Of a DNA stretch of 64,000 bases, positions 21,890 to 34,284 are shown piece by piece. Made by a program: the position numbers and the translations under genes. A model generated the notes under the pieces. It worked only from the letters and a program-made list of their open reading frames with translations, was not told the origin of the DNA and did no database searches. The DNA is from Cordia subcordata (Eukaryota; Streptophyta; Magnoliopsida; Boraginales; Cordiaceae): contig JAPTOF010000011.1 in assembly GCA_028554755.1 (NCBI GenBank), positions 3,500,501 through 3,564,500 on the forward strand. The letters are read 5' to 3'. Every line of letters starts with the position of its first letter. Within the stretch, counting starts at the first letter, position 1.

Positions 21890-24800
21890 AGAGTGATTTT
21901 GTGAAAATGTTAGCTAGTTGATCTTTGGTGAAGATGTAATGAAGCTTGAAGGTGCATTTGCTACTCTATCACGAACAAAATGTATATCCATTTCAATGTG
22001 GTTACTTCTCTGGTGCACAACATGATTCTTTGCCATGTATATGGTGCTAATGTTGTCACAAAAATTGCAGCAGTGTTGGGTTGATCAAGTTGTAAGAATT
22101 TTAGAACATGTAAGAACCACATCAGTTCGGTGCTCAATGTTGCAAATGCTTTTTATTTTGCTTCTGAACTTGATCGAGAGACAACATTTTGCTTTTTCGA
22201 GCCCTAAGCTACTATATTTTTATCCAAATAAATAGTATAGCTGGTAGTTGAGCAATGAGTGTCCAAGCAGCCGCCTCAATCAGCATCTCCAAAACTCAAC
22301 AAATCTAGTTCGGAACAGGGACGAAAGAAAAAATCATAACCCAATCAACATCTCCAAAACCCTGCAAAAGGTATAATTGGAGAATACTTTTTACAGTGAC
22401 TAAATACTTCATGCTTAGACTATGCATAAACTGGGAGACATTATTTACAGCATGAGTAATGTTTGGTCTCGTCATTGATAAGTATTGCAAAGAACCTACC
22501 ATTTGGCAAAATAGTGTGCAATCTGCAAGAGGCTCTCCATCATTTGCACTAAGAAAAGAGGTCGACATGGGAGTAGTAACTGATTTTGCTCTCTCAAGAT
22601 CATGTTGTTGTAGGAGTTGTAAAGAATATTTATTCTGAGAAAGAAATAATACTTCTTTTGTGCGTCTTACCTCCTTGCCCAAGAAGTAATGTAAAGGGCC
22701 AAGATCCTTCATGGAAAATTTACAGAATTCCACAATGAATTATGTAAATCACCATGCAGAAAGGCGTTTTTCATGTCCAATTGTCTTAGTTCCTAGCCTT
22801 TGGTCATAACAAAAGAAAGAATAAGTTTGATTTTTCCTTGTCCTACCACAGGACTAAAAGTAAGATCATAGTCTTAACCAACTTGTTGATTTATCCCTTG
22901 ATGACAAGACGAGCTTTGTATCTTTCCAACGTCCCATCAGCTTTTTGCTTAACACAGAAAACCCACTTGGAATCAATGACATGCATATCTGGTTCTTTTG
23001 GAACAAGTTCCCAAGTTTGATTTTGTAGTAAAAAGGTCAATTATTCTATCATGGATGCCCTTCAGTTTGCATCCTTATTAGCTTGAGCAAAAGAAGTTAA
23101 TTCACTTGGTAATGCATTCATTGTGAAACCAAGCAAGTAGGAAAAGAATGCCTTGCTGCAGCAAGAACTTTTGATCGCCTACTACCATCGATCAAACGAA
23201 TAATCATATGGTGAGTTTGATGTTGTTATGTGGACTGAGATTGAATAATACGATCAGAAGAAGATACAACCTACATATTTCCAGATTCTATTTGTGGTGA
23301 ATTAGCATGAGAGTTCAGAGGCAAAGACAAGTGAGGCAAAGACACTAGAATTGGCAAATTTTGATTTAATATGTCCTCCTACAGTGTCAAGAACTAGAGT
23401 AGGCATATGACTCATCCACAAAAGGTGTTGTAGTTGAATGTCATAAGGACTCCTTAAAAATAGATTGAGATGTCTCTGATGGATGAGAAATTGGAGAGAG
23501 TCCAAGTTGACAACACCTTCATATGAATGTTCGACCACTACATTATCATGGCTTAGATGATCATTATGAGATAAAATCACTTATGGCAGCTTAAGTTTTC
23601 AAAAAATAAATTGAGAGTGAGATTCTTGCGATTGAGAAAAATTAGTAACACCAGGAAATTTTTGTTCATCGAAAACTACATGCCTGGAGATAAAAATATG
23701 TTTTGCTACTAGATTGCAGCACATGTAACCTGTGTGTTAAGAACTATAACCTACAAACAAACATCTTTAGCTTTTAAACTCAAGCTTGTTACGCCAAAAA
23801 ATAGTCATGCAAGGATAACATAATGACCCAAATATTTTGATAGTTGAATAGTTAGGCAATTTTCGATATAGTAATTCCTAAGGTGATATTATATCCAAGT
23901 AATGGTGTAGGCATGTGATCTATTAAATATATGGTTGTAGCAAAAGCATGCTTCTAGAATTCAGAAGGCAAATTACTGTGTGTTAACATTGTTAACCCAA
24001 TTTCTACCAAATGCCAATGTTTTCTTTCTACGGCACAGATGTGCTTGGACAAGAAAACCTTTGAACAATACCATGTTGGTAAAAGAATAGTTGCAATAAT
24101 TTCAATGTAAACTTCCCGCCACTATCACTCTGCACATATTTTACTTTGGCATTGAATAAATTTTCAATGATGGTAATAAAATTGGAAAAAAAAATTGTAG
24201 CAACATTAGACTTTCTTTTCAGAGGAAAATACCCCAAAAAAAAGGGAAAAAATCATCAACCACAATAATGTAGAAGCAAAAATCATCTAAAAAGCTGTTG
24301 GGTGTTGGACCCTATACATTATAATGCAATCTTTCGAGAATAGAAGTAGATCTAGACATACAATTATCAAAAGCCAACTTATGACTTTTGCCAACCTGAC
24401 AACTATCACATAAATTTGGTCGCTAAGAACCTTTTATTTCCGAAATCAAATTTGAAAAATAACAAAAAACTTTTTTTAAAGGATGTCTCAAACGCGTATG
24501 CCAGATCTTTGAGGACATTTTATTTGTAAAGAATGTACATGCCTGCAGCCCATCAAGAGGATAAAGCCCATTTTTAAGCTCGCCCTGATGAATTATCTTC
24601 TGTGTTCTTTGATCCTTTACCAAATACATAGAAGAAGTAAATACAGAGAAACAGTCATGAGCCTTGGTAAACTATGCCTATATATAGCAAATTTTGCGTA
24701 AGAAAAGGGATGACCAACACATTAAACTTTTTGATGAGAGTGCTTGACATTTAATAGGAACAGTACCATAATGAGAAATAGATAATAACTTACCATTACC

Positions 24801-25900
24801 CACAAGAATTGAATTAGTACCAGAATAAAATTTCTTGCCCTAAACATTATCACTATCTGTAGTCATAAAGTGAGTGGCACATGTATCAATGCACCAGGAT
24901 GGATCTTGTGGATCAGTGACTTGAATAGTCAAAAAAGCTATGGTGGTTGCAGCGACAATATCATCTAGCACCCAATAGTTGTTCGCTTTGTGGTATAGAT
25001 GACTACATATATAACAAACGACCTAAGAAGAAGAATTTTTAGAGCCAAAGAAACAGGAGTTTGACATCCTTTACCATGACCTTGGCCACAATTGCCTCGT
25101 CCACCACGATGTGCATAAGGAGCGTGCGAATTAGCATTTTGAGAAGAGTAATGAGAATCATCTTGCACTCGATTTGTAATTGTAACAATCTATCTATTAG
25201 TAGTTTGAGAAGATTGAATTTGAATCTCAAAATCAAATACCATACCACAAACTTCAGCGAATGATGGACACTCTAGACGAGAATTTATAGTAGCAACAAT
25301 AGGATTGAATTTAGATCCTAACCCGCGAAGTATCTACTGTACCAAATCTTATTCATCAACCGAACGCCTTACACTTGCCAAGTTGAGTGATAGAGATTTA
25401 GCATACTACACATAAGAATGGATTGATTGGGATCCTTTAGTCAAGGTTTGTAAGGATATTTTAATTTGTTCAATCCTGGCCCGTGACTAAGAGCTATAAA
25501 GAAGCTCTAAAGTTTGCCAAACATAATGTGCCGTATACTTGTCGACCACCTACGACAAAACAGAATTAGAGAGAGATACGAGTAGCCAGCTTAGAACCAG
25601 TTGATCCAGGCATCCATAGTAAGACTTCATTTTCAGGAGTTAATGGCATTAGAAGAGTGCCATCAATGAGACCAAGCAGACCAAGACCTCGCAAAACAGG
25701 CAGAACTTGTGTTTTAGAGAACAAAATTTTTATTACTCAGTTTAAGGGTAAGATCCTGATTTATCTAAGTAACATGAGTGAGGCTAGAAAGGTTAGAGGA
25801 TGCCGCAGGAACGACAATGGAAATAGCTAGCATCAGAGTCATCTGGAGGAGATTTGGAATAAGTGGTAGAATTTTTAGTATTGGAGGGTGAGGCAGCCAT
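21890..25900 (-). pseudogene. Copia gag-pol remnant
   Basis: The gag ATG is at 25900 (MAASPSNTKNSTTYSKSPPD). Downstream on the - strand come a basic Gly/Arg/His stretch and a zinc knuckle CYICSHLYHKANNY missing its last cysteine (near 24980), then protease WCIDTCATHFMTTD (near 24880; the usual D-S/T-G is D-T-C), GAG-pre-integrase (IWHTRLRHP, near 24500), integrase (YVQSDSGGKF and FFYQHGIVQRFSCP, about 24200-24040), RT (KDLGPLHYFLGKEV, 22733 downward) and RNase H to about 21890. Stops occur in every domain. Confidence 0.9.
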
Positions 25901-25963
25901 TGGAAAGAAAATGAGAAGAAAAAGCATCTGAAATTTTTTGAGAAATTCTTGGCTCTAATACCA

Positions 25964-26115
25964 TATAAGGTTTATGCACCACACAAATTATATTGTTTGT
26001 ATTCCATATTTATAGTGTACATAGGTATAGATATACAAGGTAACAAATAAGATAATGATACAATATCTTCACAATTAATAAATAGGGATGCAGTATATCT
26101 GAATGTCCCTTTACA
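25964..26115 (-). repeat. Copia 5' LTR
   Basis: 152 bp match to 21670-21821. On the - strand it starts TGTAAAGG and ends CCTTATA, directly followed by the primer site at 25951-25963. Confidence 0.93.
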
Positions 26116-26534
26116 ATTAGCTATTAGCAATGCATTTTCAGAGTGGTCAAATGCTTTGTTGATTGTACAAAAGCTTCTTTCAAAGCTCTCATCCTTAAGT
26201 TCAAAGATTCAAAAGCTTGAAGCACATATATAGAATCCCTTTCGTATGTGTTGTTTGTGATTTTAAGTGTATATATATTTGTGTCATGTGTGTTGTGCAA
26301 GTCATTTGTGATGCTCTATGTGTTTTACATAAGGAGAAGAAGTAGGAAAGAAAAAGAAGTATATAAGAAAAAATGAAATAGGTAAATAGAGAAACAAAAA
26401 TAAATAAAATTAAAAAATAAAGGTTGCATAAGTAATTTTAGTTGTAATTTTTAATAGAGTTAAAAGTCATTACATTTGACTTTGGTCAAAGGGTAATAAG
26501 TGGTGAAACTAAAATGTCAGAGATAATAAATGTT

Positions 26535-28095
26535 ACTAAGGATAAAAATAAGAGACACAACCCTAAAAAAAGAAACTACATTAACCCTTAAAAAAGCAAA
26601 TATTAATATGACATCTCTCACAATCCTTGAAATATATATATCTTAAGATATATTCTATGAAAACTAGATTAAATATACAATGTAATGTGTCTTAGGATAG
26701 TGCTTTATATGACAACCTAAAATATACTTTCTTATAAAGTTCTCTCTGGTAAGGACAAACACATATGGTTATGTATAAATCGATTCATAGTATACTGGTA
26801 TCAGTTTGACTTAAATGCGAGATTTTAGCTGTTGAGCTGTAAAGTTTTTAGTAGTAGAGCTTTGCTTAAAAGCGTTGTTAAATAAAAGCTATTGATTATT
26901 TGGCATGGTATTTTAAGAGTTGAGCTTTAATGATTTTGAGGGCAATATTAGGATTTCAAAATTATGGAGTATTATCTTTGAGAAAAAAAAAAAGAAGAGA
27001 AATAATTTCTAATATGATATAAGAACAACTTCTCAAAAGCCTTCTCTGAAAAGCTCAAAGTTGGAATTTCTGATTTTTCATTTTTTTCTTTTTACTTTGG
27101 CTTTGTGTAAAAGTTCTTTTAATAATAGGCCAAACAAGTTTGCTTCAACTTTTAAAGTCATAAAAAGCACTTTTAAATCTCTAAAAATTGGGTCAAACAA
27201 ACTCGTAATTATCTTCATGCTAGAATAATAGAATATTCAATACTTCATATGTATGAAAATTAAAAACTTCAAAATTACTATAAATTTCATGGACCACTTA
27301 TCGTCATACTAATTAATTTTTAAAATAAAATTTGTAATTCTTAATACCATGAAATTTGAGATTATTATTTAAATTTTCAAACCAAATCATTATCCGTTAA
27401 GGCTAAAGACTTAGCAGCAAAAATAATCTTCACCCTTGCAGCAAATATTCTAGTAACTTGCCACAACTCTATAATTATTAATGGGACCACCTTCTCTCCA
27501 TCAACATTTAAGAATAGCCCCATATTTTATATAGAAATGCTATTAACTTACCCCAAAAATTACTGTTGTTTTTCTACCCTAGGATAGTATTGTAATCTTC
27601 ATCCCTTCACTTTCCACTTCTTGATTTGCCACTATTTGTAAAGATGCAAAAAAATGCAATATTCCGGGCATTTCTATTTATTAAAAGGAAAAAAGAAAAT
27701 AGAGTAAATGGTGATTAAATAAAAGATGTAATTAGTAGAATGAAATAAAATTTAAAATTTAACACGCTCTTCTTATTTCAATGAAAGTACTACATGAATT
27801 TAAAAAAAAATTTATTGCCTCAATCAGAAGCTTTAAGTGGGACCCTATTTGGAATAAAGTTATTACTAACATTATATCCAAAATTTCAATAGAAAATAAA
27901 TATACAAAGAGTATTCTTTATAGAACTTTTGAGATAGACCGACAAATTAGGTATCTTTATCCATATCTATTCAATTGCTTAATTTGTCTAAGTCTAACCA
28001 TTTATCCACTAAAATACAATTAAAAATATTTCTAATGATACAAGTTAACAATATGTTCATTTTCTTTCAAAATTTCAACATATTAAGAGCCAACT
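26535..28095. other. Spacer; possible MITE remnant near 26830-27220
   Basis: No gene. The stretch 27130-27220 has GGCCAAACAAG and GGGTCAAACAAAC, resembling the right end of hAT-type MITEs, with a loosely matching left end near 26830-26910 (AAAGCTATTGATTATTTGGC). The open frame at 27781-28023 has no family signature. Confidence 0.45.
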
Positions 28096-28203
28096 TGTTT
28101 GGCTTTGCTTAATTTGTAGCTTATAAGCTCATAGAGAAAAGTATTCTCTTATATGTTTTTTACTATTTACAACTTATAAGCCCCAAATAAGCTTAGCCAA
28201 ACA
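28096..28203. mobile_element. hAT-like MITE, 108 bp, copy 1
   Basis: Palindromic: TGTTTGGCTTTGCTTAATTT on the left, and the complement of the right end reads TGTTTGGCTAAGCTTATTTG; both continue to GCTTATAAG. A closely related copy is at 60492-60602, so this is a family. No coding content. Target duplication not clear here. Confidence 0.85.
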
Positions 28204-28399
28204 GGCCATAAGAAAGGTAGATAGCATATATATACAAGACTAAGAAAGAAAAATGTGTTGACCAAAAGTTGAATCCATGGCCATGAGACTTTGCAATCAT
28301 CTCCCTACCTCTCATCTCTCTTGCTAAATATATATTACATCATTGCTTTCATCAACATCTAATATACCAACGAACCAAATGCCCCAACACCCAAAAGAA

Positions 28400-28830
28400 A
28401 TTGCGTAGAGCCATCAGGAGTAACCAAAGGCAAAGCCCCCACCACAAGACCATAACCCAGAACAACAGCCACGCATGTCAATGTCCCACCAAACACCTTT
28501 TCCCCTCCATCATGGTTTGGTACCCCCCTTTTGGCCCCACCACCCAGATCTATGTTGGCCCAAAATCCTCCAGGGACCACCAACATTTAGCTATGGTGGG
28601 TCAACACCACCATGTTGGGGGACACTCCATTTCCACCATGCCCATCCTCATATTAATCTTTTTTTTTTTTGCCTCTTTTTGGGCCCCCCATAATGGTTAT
28701 TATATTTCAAGGCCACCAAACCCCTCCGCCCAGGCCAGCATGGTCCAGCACTTTGCCTGCTTGCTTGCTTTGTCCCACCATCCCTTGTGGTGCCTCACCA
28801 CCCCAAACTTGATCCTCTTCACACGTGCGT
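28400..28830. other. C-rich, strand-asymmetric tract downstream of the TCP gene
   Basis: About 430 bp with many CCACC/CCCC runs on the + strand and few G, unlike the AT-rich surroundings. Frames are open on both strands (28401-28832 + lacks an ATG start; 28359-28586 -), but no known domain is seen. It contains GGCCCCAC (28533-28540), which fits the class I TCP binding consensus GGNCCCAC. It could be an untranslated or regulatory segment. Confidence 0.4.
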
Positions 28831-29027
28831 GACTTCTCACGTGCTTACCTGTGCTCTCATCTTCTGTGTCTAGACCCTTTCCGGTTCGTGATTGGATCTC
28901 CTCGTAACGTCATAATTTGTAGGTCACCAGAGGCTCCAAATAATGGGTGGATTTCAAATGTTAGTGAACTTTTAATGAAATAATTCGAACAGTTCACTGT
29001 TATCGACCCAATTTCTGGCAATAATGC

Positions 29028-30107
29028 TTAATTATCCGAACGCGCAGTCGCCGATGGATGCTCTTTCTTGTCATAGATTTCCAGAGAAAAATCCGTCAAC
29101 ATTTGAGCCTTGGTGGTAGTTGTAATTGATTTAGCTGAACTTGAACTTGGTGAAAACATTGAACTTGCTTGGTCAAGCACAGCCACAGCACTTGAAGTAC
29201 TTGTGACACTTGAAGATCTAGGCAATGAATGAAGATCATTTGATGCCATTGTGGTAGCTATATTGACATTAGAAGCAACCAAGGCTGAAACAGGCCTCAG
29301 AGAAATATTAATCAAAGGCGTCACCCGTGGTTGAAGTGCTACGATTTGGGCCTGATTTGAAGAAATAATTGGTGACATCTGGGGACCGATAACCAAAAAT
29401 GTTGGTGAGGCATTTGCTGCTGGTATAGCAAACATTGGTAATGGCACCAGTGTCTGAGCTGGTGTTGGTAATATTGACATCAATGGAGCTGAAATTGATG
29501 CAGCATTAGCGTTGTTAAAACTAGTAGTATTAATGGCGGTGGCGGTGGCGGCAGCAGCATTACTAGCAGTACTTGCGTTAGGTTCATGGACGGCTTTGAC
29601 ATGTTCTTCCACCTCATCTCCAGGAAAACGCTTACGTTTCCGCTGGGTGAGGTCGATATCCTCGGAAGCAGAGGCGGCGGCGGTGGTAGTGGTGGTTGGA
29701 ACTTTGAGAACGCCATTGACGGAGGTAGCTATGGCGGGGACGGTTCCGGTGCCGGTGGCAGAGATGATGGCGGGCTCGGCTTTTTCCAGTAGCCAGCGGA
29801 TGGTTTCACCATCGGACTTGTGGCCGAGCTCTCTAGTCAGCTGGAAGATTCTTGCAGCACAGGTGGCTGGCAGCCTTATCCTCCGCCCTCTCCCTTCTAC
29901 TTTAGTGTGTCTATCCTTTGTGGAAGCTCTCTTGTGTCGTGGCGGTGCTGGCGGCGGAGGCGGAGGCGCCGCCAGTTTCATAACCGGCTGTTTCATCATT
30001 TGCGAAGGTGTTGGCATGGCGATAGGCAGTTGGGCTATTGGTTTCTCTTCGTCCATATCAGGCTCTTGCTTGAGAGATAACGTTGTGATTGCAGTTGATG
30101 GTGCCAT
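29028..30107 (-). CDS. Class I (PCF-type) TCP transcription factor, TCP9/TCP19-like
   Basis: 359-residue single-exon nuclear DNA-binding protein. The TCP domain spans about residues 64-120: basic part [20 protein letters not shown], then helix-loop-helix [20 protein letters not shown], followed by the class I extension [20 protein letters not shown] with NGVLKVP. The domain lacks the four-residue basic-region insertion of class II, and this kind C-terminal to the helix is typical of TCP9/TCP19. The rest is low-complexity (Pro run near 48-56, Ala/Thr-rich C terminus). The frame extends 31 codons upstream to 30200, but ATG 30107 is preferred because a TATA box at 30231-30239 would put transcription start close to 30200. 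Class I TCPs bind GGNCCCAC sites and regulate cell growth and division. Confidence 0.93.
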   Translation of the reverse strand: MAPSTAITTLSLKQEPDMDEEKPIAQLPIAMPTPSQMMKQPVMKLAAPPPPPPAPPRHKRASTKDRHTKVEGRGRRIRLPATCAARIFQLTRELGHKSDGETIRWLLEKAEPAIISATGTGTVPAIATSVNGVLKVPTTTTTAAASASEDIDLTQRKRKRFPGDEVEEHVKAVHEPNASTASNAAAATATAINTTSFNNANAASISAPLMSILPTPAQTLVPLPMFAIPAANASPTFLVIGPQMSPIISSNQAQIVALQPRVTPLINISLRPVSALVASNVNIATTMASNDLHSLPRSSSVTSTSSAVAVLDQASSMFSPSSSSAKSITTTTKAQMLTDFSLEIYDKKEHPSATARSDN

Positions 30108-30230
30108 GCAAAGTGGTTTGGTGGGTTGGGTTGTTTTTCGAGAATGAAGAAAGGAATCAAGCAATGGGATATAGAATAAACCTTGGAGTAGTACATACAT
30201 AGACTAATCGGATTCAGAGTCTCTTATCTG

Positions 30231-30239
30231 CTTTTTATA
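30231..30239 (-). promoter_or_regulatory. TATA box of the TCP gene
   Basis: TATAAAAAG on the - strand, about 125 bp upstream of the chosen ATG (30107). With the usual 30 bp spacing, transcription would start near 30200, which supports the downstream start codon. Confidence 0.65.
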
Positions 30240-33200
30240 GGACGAGTTTGTGAGCGTGCGTCTCATAGCCTATTATTAACTTACATTATCTTAGGGTTAA
30301 ATTCATTTGTATTAAATTAAATTTTTATACAAAAGATGGCTAAGTCCGTGGTTTTAAAGAATTAGGTTAGAAGGATAAAAAAGTGAGACTTTACCTAGAC
30401 GATTATAGTGTAATTAGTCTTGAACCTCCTTTTATTTCAAAAAAAAAAAGAAAAAGATTATTTTTTGGTAGTCCTTCCTTTATTATTTTTATCGAGTAAC
30501 AATTGACATTGAGCACGCTAGTGAAGTAGAGTACTCGAACTCAACCAAATATTGATTACATGTAACTAACCAAAGTTGTTCTTGGATCATTTATATTAAA
30601 TATGAGAAACATATCACTTGATCACGAACTCAATAGTTACTTTAGGGAAAATTTGGCCAATAATTGCACATTCTTTTTTTTTTTCACCTACAATTATAAG
30701 TCTAATCTAGTCATTGCACAATTTTTGTCAACAAAAATTTTATTTTGTTAAAGTTGAATACAGTCAAAGAATAGAAAGTCGCCAAAATGAAATGCGAGGA
30801 AAATCAGTTTTACCACTTATGAAATTTTAAAGATACAAAGTAGATATGACTCCAAAGAGATTAATTGTTATTCTTTATTTAAATCATTCCATTATAGTTA
30901 TTTGATTAATTGAATAAAACAATAATGTAATAGTGACACAAGTATATCCATAACAGAAAGTTTTGATGACGAAATCCAATGGCTATTCGTTCACTAGATT
31001 ACTCATATACCTGCCAAAAACGACATGTTGGGGCACACTTTGAGGACATATCTAAAGGTACGTTTCATAAGAACTGGTTAATAGTCTTTTACTTTATCTT
31101 AATTTTGCCAATTACCCTACTTTTGAATCCTTGCAAATTTCTTTTCAACCCCAAACCGGGATCCAATTCCAATAACCTCTCAGTAAATTTGAACTCGAAT
31201 ATTACTATCGGAATAATAATTTTAACTACTTGTGTACTTCTTAATCTCTTGAGTGAAACATTATAATTGAACAAGAGATTAGTGGACTCTTAGTGAGTTT
31301 CAGCTAATACTTTGTTGTAAAATTTTCATTTCTAGTTCTCTTGAGTCGGCCTATAGATTAGGTAATGAATTCTCTCATATATAAGGTTATGAGTTTAAGA
31401 GTACAATTCATGAATTATTAATTAATTAATTTTTTTTATTCTAATCCTCCATCTCTTGTGAGATTTGGAATATTATTTCAATTATTTAGACTACTCCTGA
31501 TCTTAAATTATTAATATAACTATTATAAACTCATATATATATATATATTTATAATCATTAAATGTTATGATTGTATGAAAAAATTATTACCTTATAAATA
31601 ATGCCACCAGATAAATATTTCAAACAAATTTATTGTTGCTAAGATTATGGTTAGAGCTTGATGCCGTACTTCATGACGAAAGCTTAGGTAACATGTCGCC
31701 CAAGCCCCAATGTTATAAAAACGCTGTTCAGGGTGGTCCCCACATTTCCGCAATGTTTTTCAGCTTGATAAACAATATTTGGGGGCCCAATTCGATATGT
31801 TTAGATAACTAGCAATTAATTTTCAACTTTACACCATTATTTCTCGGAGATGGATAGTAATTAAATGAATTTGACGATAAATTTTCCACATTAAAAAAAT
31901 CTTGATCAGTTCCTTTCGAGGCCAACCTTCCCCGTAAAAGTCTTGATCAGTGAATTTATGTCACTTCTTTTTTCTTTTGGCTTTTAATTAAATATATCAA
32001 ACTCGTGTTTCTCATGCATGAAACAATCAAATGTTAACATGATATGTGTAAATATGCTCACATTACGTCCAGCTATTGTTTCAGGTACCTTAATAATTGA
32101 AAGATATATGTTATACCAACAAGTTATTAGTTGAGGTGGTAGCGACCTCACGTAAGGAGAACACAAGGTCAAATTCGGGAGGCGCACTTATTAGGTGAGT
32201 TTTTCCTTAACCGCTCCTTACTCAATAGAAATTCGAATGTAAATTAAGGACACTCTAGCTCAAAGAAATATATATATGTGTGTGTGCGAGCGCGCGTATG
32301 TTATCATATGATCATTGCAGAATATAACTGGAAAGTTAATTGAATGGTTGATACAAAAGTAAAAGCAATATGGTACTCAATGGTCTTTACCAGCTATATA
32401 TATGACCATTGGGCGAAATTGTAAAGAGCAAACCACTTTCGGGTTTTTATTTCGCAAGTGTTTTGACATAATTTTGTATTCATCCCAGCAACTTTATTTT
32501 TTTAATGGGAGGTAGCTAATTTTTTTAGTATTTTGAAATAATATTTATTTAAAAAAATTTGGAGTTATTATGGGTTATAATTTTCACTAATTGTTGTATA
32601 TCTCCTGATATTATATATTTGCAACATATTATCCTGAATAATACGATGGTTTTTTAATCCATAGTTTGTATAAGTTGATTTGTTTTTAATAATAGGTGTT
32701 CAATTTAGTTGAGTTTTTAATCGCATAACATGAATATGATTGCGAATCTTTTGGAATTCAAAAAATGAATATTATCTTCAAGTGTTAATTGGTTGGCAAT
32801 TAAATCTTATTAGTCAAAATAGTAAAGTATATCATCTACGCTAGACAATAAATTTACACATAAGGTAAAAAAATAAATTAAATATTACAATTCAAACACT
32901 TATATGATGCTCTCATAATATTTAAAAGGAGAAAACTTTTATATGTACAATAGATTGCACCAGCCACCAAGAAATGTGAAACAACATCGCAGTTTGAAGT
33001 AAATAATGTGAAAACCACTACAATGGCAGATTCTGCTTGATAAATAATGTGATCTCGAAAGAGCTTTTGCAATTAACTTATTTGGGCTTCCCTGACTACA
33101 TTCTTTTACCTAGATAATCTTCATATGCACGTACAATTTACCTTAATTATAACGTGCCGGAGTTGAGAGGGCGAAATAAACCATCTCTATAAAAAGCCTA

Positions 33201-33304
33201 AGATCAACCCTCTGGGCGCGTTCAACCAAAAATATTATCCTTACAATCACCCACTTAACCTTTTAATCATGATTAATCTCATTATTAATTACCCTTATTC
33301 TAAA

Positions 33305-33420
33305 ATTTAAAGAGTAACTTAAGTGGTTAAAATTATTTTTTCTAAGAGTGCTTGAGTTCGAATTTCATGAGAAATGGGAAATTACTCAAACCCGTTTTCT
33401 GATTTGAAAGTCCCACAATT
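33305..33420 (+). repeat. SINE-like segment
   Basis: AGTAACTTAAGTGGTTAAAA (A-box-like) and GAGTTCGAATTTCATGAG (B-box-like) at SINE spacing. Same family as 59513-59632. Target duplication not identified. Confidence 0.55.
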
Positions 33421-34170
33421 TTTATATTTGTAAACTCCATAGATAACAGGGAATGCACTAACATTTACCAACCGAACCGCGTGGACCAGCAATAGTACGG
33501 CTAAAATTATTTCATACGTCTGGAGAGATGGAGATTTTATCCGGGCTTATTAATTGATGCACAGGATCAACGATAAATTTGGCAGACTTTATAACCAAGT
33601 CATACGTCATTTCCTCCTTTCTATTATAGCGTTTCTCATTAGCCATAAATTTTAGTAGAATTGTAGAGTTTGAATGAATAGAATTATTAATATTTTTTTG
33701 ATACCGAGAAATTTAATGTAAGACCACATTATATTTGCATCAACGTCGCAAATTTCGTAATATTATTGCATATTTCACAGTTGGTTTAGGCTAATCAAGG
33801 ACTACGTAATACGCGTTATGGAATGATTTATGTTTCATTTGAAATTATTAATGACAACTAATTGTTATTGGATTACCTCATTGTCCGTGCAAACCTTACC
33901 TTTTCTTTCTTTCTTTTTTCTTTTTTTTTTTTTTTGGCTAGATGCCCTTGCAACCCTTGGGAGCGTAAAATTGTTATTTTGTGTGGGTAAAATGGATTAG
34001 TATTTTATTATGGCTAGCACAAACTACTTGTCCCTTTAGTTGTTTTTGGTGTAGGATGTAAAGATGGTCCCAATCTAAAACCTGTCCCCACACGCATATA
34101 TGGCCATTTCATTTTTATCCTTCTTGTCGTCGAATGCACAAATTACGTGTGAACAAGCTAGGGCCTACTC

Positions 34171-34284
34171 GGGATGAGAGAACTGCTCAAATAGTTGAGG
34201 TTACTTTCTTAAAAGTGAGGTCTCAAATTTAAATCCCATGAGGTGGAGGTTTAAAATTATTATTTAAAAAAAAAAAAACAAACA
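34171..34284 (+). repeat. tRNA-derived SINE with degenerate 19 bp target duplication
   Basis: Internal sequence has the A-box-like GAACTGCTCAAATAGTTGAG and B-box-like TTTAAATCCCATGAGG, ending in an A-rich tail at 34264-34284. It is flanked by AACAAGCTAGGGCCTACTC (34152-34170) and AACAAGCTAGGCCCTGCTC (34285-34303), 17 of 19 identical. The direct repeats and A-rich tail fit LINE-dependent retroposition. Confidence 0.75.

Larger units (their letters stand above)
21670..26115 (-). mobile_element. Copia LTR retrotransposon with 152 bp LTRs, antisense, decayed
   Basis: LTRs at 25964-26115 (5') and 21670-21821 (3') are both 152 bp, differ at about 18 sites (about 88% identical by eye), and are flanked by GTTAG (21665-21669) and ATTAG (26116-26120), a 4/5 target duplication. 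The primer site TGGTATTAGAGCC (initiator-Met tRNA type) directly follows the 5' LTR and a purine tract (AAGGGGGG) precedes the 3' LTR. On the - strand gag, protease, integrase, RT and RNase H follow in Copia order, all with stops. Confidence 0.93.
21203..26534. mobile_element. Long inverted-repeat (MULE/foldback-like) element interrupted by a Copia
   Basis: 21203-21500 and about 26225-26534 are inverted copies. The block TTTCACCACGTATCATCCC with CTTGACCAAAGTCAA (21228-21262) matches the complement of 26478-26512, and the GAGCATCACAAA, AAGGAGAAGAAG and CACACAACACATA blocks match in order further in. Arms of about 300 bp are typical of Mutator-like or foldback elements. No transposase remains; the interior is occupied by the Copia at 21670-26115. 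Outer borders and target duplication are uncertain. Confidence 0.7.

Noticed and set aside
27781..28023. 80-codon open frame on the + strand
   Set aside because: AT-rich, no family similarity; expected by chance in this composition.
28401..28832. 143-codon open frame in the C-rich tract
   Set aside because: No ATG start at the head, Pro/His-rich composition follows from C-richness, no recognisable domain. Kept only as a composition finding.
29512..30147. 211-codon open frame antisense to the TCP gene
   Set aside because: Caused by low-complexity Ala/Pro/Thr codons of TCP; no domain, and the TCP domain is unambiguous on the other strand.
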